From positions 62,001 through 126,000 of the forward strand of contig NZ_JBHYGL010000009.1 of assembly GCF_051859025.1 (NCBI RefSeq): a stretch of DNA of 64,000 nucleotides, written 5' to 3'. The DNA is from Falsiroseomonas sp051859025 (GTDB lineage: Bacteria; Pseudomonadota; Alphaproteobacteria; Acetobacterales; Acetobacteraceae). Below, piece after piece: positions 60,760-64,000 of this stretch (its first letter is position 1; every line of letters starts with the position of its first letter). Position numbers and translations under genes: made by a program. The notes under the pieces were generated by a model that did not search any database, was not told where the DNA came from, and was given only the letters and a program-made list of their open reading frames with translations.

Positions 60760-61514
60760 TGCGCCGCATCCTGATCCTCCTGGGCTGCCTCCTGGGCGGT
60801 ATGATACTGCTGGTGCCGAGCCTGGCGCTGGCGCAGAGCGTCAACATCGACATGGGCCAGCAGGGCGGCGCGGGCGCGACCGCCCGCCTGGTGCAGTTGA
60901 CGGCGCTGATCGGCCTGCTGTCGCTCGCGCCGTCCCTGCTCGTGATGGCGACCGCCTTCGGGCGCATCATCATCGTGCTGTCGCTGCTGCGCAGCGCCAT
61001 CGGCGCGCAGGGCGTGCCGCCGAACCCCGTCCTGATCGGCCTGGCGCTGTTCCTGACCTGGTTCGTCATGCAGCCCGTGATGGAACAATCCTGGGCGCTG
61101 GGCCTGCAACCGATGTCGCAGGGCACGCTGGATGAGATCGCGGGGCTGAAGGCGGCGGCGGAACCGTTCCGCGCCTTCATGGTGACGCATGCGCGGGATG
61201 CCGACCTCGCACTGTTCCTCGACCTCGCGAACCTGCCCGTTCCCGCGGCCGGGGAGGAAGTGCCCTGGCGCGCCCTGGTGCCCGCCTTCATGGTCGGCGA
61301 ATTGCGCCGTGCCTTCGAGATCGGCTTCCTGCTGTTCCTGCCCTTCCTGATCATCGACATCGTCGTGGCCAGCGTGCTGATGGGCCTCGGCATGATGATG
61401 CTGCCGCCGCCGGCGATCTCGCTGCCCTTCAAGCTCGTCTTCTTCGTGCTGGTCGATGGTTGGCAGCTGATCGCGGGCAGCCTGGTGCAGGGCTTCGGCG
61501 TCGGCAACGGTTGA
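60759..61514 (+). CDS. fliP: Flagellar export gate protein FliP
   Basis: A 251-residue export-channel protein with a cleavable leader (LLVPSLALAQS) and four membrane helices. Landmarks are LSLAPSLLVMATAFGRIIIVLSLLR, GVPPNPVLIGLALFLTWFVM, ELRRAFEIGFLLFLPFLIIDIVVASVLMGLGMMMLPP (read as FEIGFLLFLPFLIIDIVV) and FKLVFFVLVDGW. It starts on the last base of the fliO stop. It ends the plus-strand rod/ring operon 85 bases before the second chemotaxis set. Confidence 0.97.
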   Translation: MRRILILLGCLLGGMILLVPSLALAQSVNIDMGQQGGAGATARLVQLTALIGLLSLAPSLLVMATAFGRIIIVLSLLRSAIGAQGVPPNPVLIGLALFLTWFVMQPVMEQSWALGLQPMSQGTLDEIAGLKAAAEPFRAFMVTHARDADLALFLDLANLPVPAAGEEVPWRALVPAFMVGELRRAFEIGFLLFLPFLIIDIVVASVLMGLGMMMLPPPAISLPFKLVFFVLVDGWQLIAGSLVQGFGVGNG

Positions 61515-61599
61515 GAAATGTCGCACCAGTCGGGAATCAACAAAAGCTAAACACTTGTCTCGCAGGTTGGGTCATCACCCCCACCAGTGGACATGCCCT

Positions 61600-62682
61600 G
61601 TGGCCCCCTACGATTCCCATTCCGCGCCTGACCCAGCGCCGGTCGCCGCTTTCGGCGCGGCCGAGGCGCTTCTGGCGCAGTGGGTGGAACTTGGTGAGAT
61701 CGAGCGCCGCGCCTTCATCGCGATGACGGAGGAGGTGAGCGCCTCCTCCCGCCTCATCGAGGACAGCACCGTCACCCTGAGCGCCCGTTTCCGGCAGCTG
61801 GCGGAAGCGGCGGAAGCGCAGACGGCGCGCGTCGAGCGCGTTGCCTCCATCGCGCGGATGATCGAGGTGGATGGGCGCCCCATGCCGTTGGCGGAGGCGA
61901 CGGCCTTCGTCGAGGCGATGCTGGGGCGTGCCGTCAGCGGTCTTCTCGATGCCGCCGCGCAGGCCGCGCGCATGATGAAGGCGCTGGACGAGGTCACGCG
62001 GGAAGTGCGCGGCGTCGAGCAATGCGTCACCAGGATCGAGGCGATCAATCGCCAGGCGCAGTTCGTCGCCATCAACGCGACGATCGAGGCGCATCGCGCC
62101 GAAGGCGCCGGCGGCACCTTCAAGGTCATCGCGCATGAGTTGAAGGAACTGGCCAAGGAAACCAACGCCACGTCGCGCTTGGTGCATGACCGCATCACCG
62201 CCGCGGGGCGCGGTGTCAGTGCCGCGCAGCAGGATCTGGCACGCATCGCGGGCAGCGAGAATGCGGAAGTCAGCAACGGCCAGGCGCGCCTCGCGGCCGT
62301 GATGGCGGGCATGGTGGAACAGAACCGTGCCTTGTCGGAGACGCTGTCCGAGGCGCGCGACGCCGCTGCCGGCATCGACGCCATCGTCGACAGCCTGGTG
62401 ACCGGCACGCAGTTCCAGGACCGGACGACCCAGCACCTGACCCATGTGATCGAGGCGATGGGCGCGATCGGCGAAGCCGCAGGCGCCCTGCAGGCCGATA
62501 CCATGCGCGCCCTGCCGACCCTGGCGCCGAATGTGCGCGCGGATGGCCCGCTGCTGCGCCGCATGCTGGAGCAGCAATCGCTGAGCAGCGTGCGCCAGCG
62601 CTTCCTCAACCGCCTCCTGCACGATGAGGGCGCGCCCCTTGTCGACGAGGATGCCGGTGCGGGCGACATCGAACTCTTCTGA
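61600..62682 (+). CDS. Soluble methyl-accepting chemotaxis-like receptor
   Basis: A 360-residue, wholly helical protein without membrane segments. The signalling hairpin tip is recognisable in EAINRQAQFVAINATIEAHRAEGAGGTFKVIAHELKELA (landmarks AINATIEAHRAEG and FKVIAHELKELAKET), flanked by coiled-coil arms. The N-terminal sensory part (about residues 1-120) is also helical, with no PAS, GAF or globin signature. It could sense cytoplasmic state, like IcpA-type receptors that head rhizobial che operons. A GTG start at 61600 is preferred; an in-frame TTG at 61555 lengthens it by 15 residues. Confidence 0.82.
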   Translation: MAPYDSHSAPDPAPVAAFGAAEALLAQWVELGEIERRAFIAMTEEVSASSRLIEDSTVTLSARFRQLAEAAEAQTARVERVASIARMIEVDGRPMPLAEATAFVEAMLGRAVSGLLDAAAQAARMMKALDEVTREVRGVEQCVTRIEAINRQAQFVAINATIEAHRAEGAGGTFKVIAHELKELAKETNATSRLVHDRITAAGRGVSAAQQDLARIAGSENAEVSNGQARLAAVMAGMVEQNRALSETLSEARDAAAGIDAIVDSLVTGTQFQDRTTQHLTHVIEAMGAIGEAAGALQADTMRALPTLAPNVRADGPLLRRMLEQQSLSSVRQRFLNRLLHDEGAPLVDEDAGAGDIELF

Positions 62683-62721
62683 CGTGCCGTGCGGCACGAA
62701 GCGCCGGCCTGGTCCGGCGGG

Positions 62722-63033
62722 ATGGAACGGATGACCGTAGAGACGACAATCACAGCCGATGGCGCCGCCGCATACCGGCTGTCCCCCGTGCTCGACCTGG
62801 CGGCGGCGGAACCGCTGGCGACGGTGCTGCGCGCCATGCTGCCCGACGGGCCCATCCGCGTGGATGGAGAGGCGGTGGAACGTGTGACGACGCCCTGCCT
62901 CCAGGTTCTGGCGGCCGCGGCCGCGACGGCGCGGGCAAGGGGCATCGTCTTCCGGCTGGAAAACGCATCGGCCGCGATGGTCGATGCGATCGATGATCTT
63001 GGGCTGGGTAAGGCCCTGGAAGGGGACAGGTGA
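62722..63033 (+). CDS. Small STAS-domain protein of the second che operon
   Basis: A 103-residue protein with the STAS pattern: a first strand region YRLSPVLDLAAAEPLATVLRAML, then IRVDGEAVERVTTPCLQVLAAAAATARARGI (landmarks VDGEAVERVTTPCLQVL and ARARGIVFRLENAS). A phospho-Ser/Thr position occurs in VTTPC. In rhizobial che operons a small protein (CheS) at this place helps CheA bind CheY1; whether this is its counterpart is inference from position. The start could also be ATG 62731 or GTG 62689. Confidence 0.75.
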   Translation: MERMTVETTITADGAAAYRLSPVLDLAAAEPLATVLRAMLPDGPIRVDGEAVERVTTPCLQVLAAAAATARARGIVFRLENASAAMVDAIDDLGLGKALEGDR

Positions 63034-63034
63034 C

Positions 63035-63400
63035 ATGGCGAAGCGTGTGATGACCGTGGATGATTCGCGGACGATGCGGGAGATGGTGAGCTTCACCCTC
63101 CGCAAGGCGGGGTTCGAGGTGAGCGAGGCCGAGGACGGGCAGAAGGCGCTCTCCGCCCTGCAGGCCAGGCCGGTGGATGTGGTGATCACGGACCTGAACA
63201 TGCCCATCATGGATGGCGTGGCGCTGATCCGCGCGCTGCGCGCCGATCCGAAATGCCGGTCGCTGCCGATCCTGATGCTGACGACCGAATCCGATTCCGG
63301 AAAGAAGATGGAAGGCAAGAACGCCGGCGCCACGGGATGGCTGGTGAAGCCCTTCGATCCGGAAAAGCTTGTCGATGTCGTCAAGCGGGTCGCGGGCTGA
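63035..63400 (+). CDS. cheY: Chemotaxis response regulator CheY (second copy)
   Basis: A 121-residue stand-alone receiver of the CheY1 type: TVDDSRTMREMVSFTLRKAGF at the N-terminus, phospho-Asp in VVITDLNMPIMDGVAL, Thr in LMLTTESDSGKK and Lys in WLVKPFDPEKL. It differs clearly from the motor-type CheY at 52017-52403. It lies directly before cheA and may be the partner or phosphate sink of that kinase. AGGGGACAGG precedes the ATG. Confidence 0.94.
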   Translation: MAKRVMTVDDSRTMREMVSFTLRKAGFEVSEAEDGQKALSALQARPVDVVITDLNMPIMDGVALIRALRADPKCRSLPILMLTTESDSGKKMEGKNAGATGWLVKPFDPEKLVDVVKRVAG

Positions 63401-63403
63401 ACC

Positions 63404-64000
63404 ATGAGCTTCGATCACCTCCGCGCCACCTATTTCGAGGAAAGCGCCGAACTCCTGGAAAGCGCCTATGCGCAGCTTTCGGCCCTGGCCGAGGATCGCG
63501 CGGATGGTGACACGATGCATGCCCTGTTCAGGGCCATCCATTCCATCAAGGGTGGCGGCGGCGCCTTCGGCTTCGCGCGGCTGGTCGCCCTCGCACATGT
63601 CATGGAGACGCTGCTGGACCATCTGCGCGATGGCAGCCTGGCCGGCACGCCGGATCGCGTGGCGCTGCTGCTGAAGGCAACGGATGCGCTGGCGGACCTG
63701 CTGGGCGCGGAGCAGCGCGACGAGGCGATGCCCGCAGGCTTCGAGGATGGGCTGATCGCAGCGCTTGCCGCTGCGGTGGAATCGCCCGGCAGCGCAGCGA
63801 AGCCAGGCGTTCCGGCCGCGGCCGCCCCTGCTGCGATGCAGGGGGCGGGATGGCGGATCGTCTTCCGGCCACACGCCGCGCTGTTCAGGCATGCGAATGA
63901 ACCGCTGCTGCTGATCCGCGCGCTGCGGGCGCTCGGGCCCCTCTCCGTCTCCGCCATGCTGGACCGGCTGCCGGGGCTGGAGGCGCTGGAGCCGGAGGAT
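63404..64000 (+). CDS. cheA: Chemotaxis histidine kinase CheA, second system (5' part, runs off the window)
   Basis: The first 199 codons of a second CheA are present and open to the last base. The Hpt domain is clear: FDHLRATYFEESAELLESAY, then ALFRAIHSIKGGGGAFGFARL with the phosphorylated His near residue 48. From about 130 an Ala/Pro linker leads into a region with WRIVFRPHAALFRHANEPLLLIRALRALG (landmark WRIVFRPHAALF), the start of the P2 CheY-binding domain, which the other CheA of the window lacks. It follows cheY by three bases. Confidence 0.93.
   Translation, partial: MSFDHLRATYFEESAELLESAYAQLSALAEDRADGDTMHALFRAIHSIKGGGGAFGFARLVALAHVMETLLDHLRDGSLAGTPDRVALLLKATDALADLLGAEQRDEAMPAGFEDGLIAALAAAVESPGSAAKPGVPAAAAPAAMQGAGWRIVFRPHAALFRHANEPLLLIRALRALGPLSVSAMLDRLPGLEALEPED

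Overview
The window is a contiguous piece of a very GC-rich alphaproteobacterial chromosome. Gene content and order point to the Acetobacteraceae, most likely a Roseomonas-like bacterium: flbT/flaF beside a single flagellin, a FlbD-type sigma-54 activator, a DUF6468-motE-cheY-cheZ block, TAXI/TRAP and Bug (TctC-like) solute receptors, a 180-kDa-class NAD-glutamate dehydrogenase, and abundant short GC-rich hairpin repeats between genes. The genus is an inference from gene content, not from a marker gene.

Bases 1-23,000 are a mixed metabolic and envelope region. It starts with a translationally coupled glutathione transferase / VOC protein / FkbM methyltransferase set, an M23 peptidase-like protein and a WecA/MraY-type glycosyl-phosphate transferase. 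These are followed on the minus strand by a YjbF-like lipoprotein, a fused TRAP permease and a TAXI receptor. Next come a CBS-BON protein behind a textbook FNR/FixK-type dyad, a six-repeat DSDP lipoprotein, an OmpA-like protein coupled to a JmjC/cupin oxygenase, the giant glutamate dehydrogenase, a Mug-like DNA glycosylase, a UMF1-type MFS exporter, a Bug receptor, a CocE hydrolase and a dipeptide-type ABC receptor. Two nearly identical 85-bp palindromic repeats (58-142 and 16404-16488) and a dense hairpin cluster (6965-7169) lie between genes.

Bases 23,067-64,000 are an almost unbroken flagellar and chemotaxis island. On the minus strand lies flgE; divergent from it are fliK-flgD. Then fliF-fliG-fliH-fliN-flbD-flhA-flhF-flhG run on plus. 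Flagellin-flaF-flbT-DUF1217 run on minus, divergent from cheA-cheW-cheB-cheR-fliI-fliJ on plus. The block fliL-fliM-DUF6468-motE-cheY-cheZ-TPR protein-flgB-flgC-fliE-fliQ-fliR-flhB runs on minus, and flgF-flgG-flgA-flgH-flgI-flgJ-flgN-like-fliO-fliP on plus. A second chemotaxis operon (soluble receptor, STAS protein, cheY, start of a second cheA) runs off the end. flhF/flhG suggest a polar flagellum. flgK, flgL, fliD, motA and motB are not in the window.

The regulatory layout looks like a Caulobacter-type hierarchy. The word TTAA occurs only six times by my reading, and five of these sit in the short gaps upstream of fliF, fliO, fliL, flgB and cheA/flagellin, two of them as near-identical CtrA-like boxes. 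Strong sigma-54 (-24/-12) elements face outward in the flgE/fliK gap, with two GC-rich dyads between them that could bind the window's own FlbD. That FlbD has His at position 52, where Caulobacter FlbD has the phosphoacceptor Asp, and GAFSGA instead of GAFTGA, so its activation probably does not follow the usual phosphorelay.
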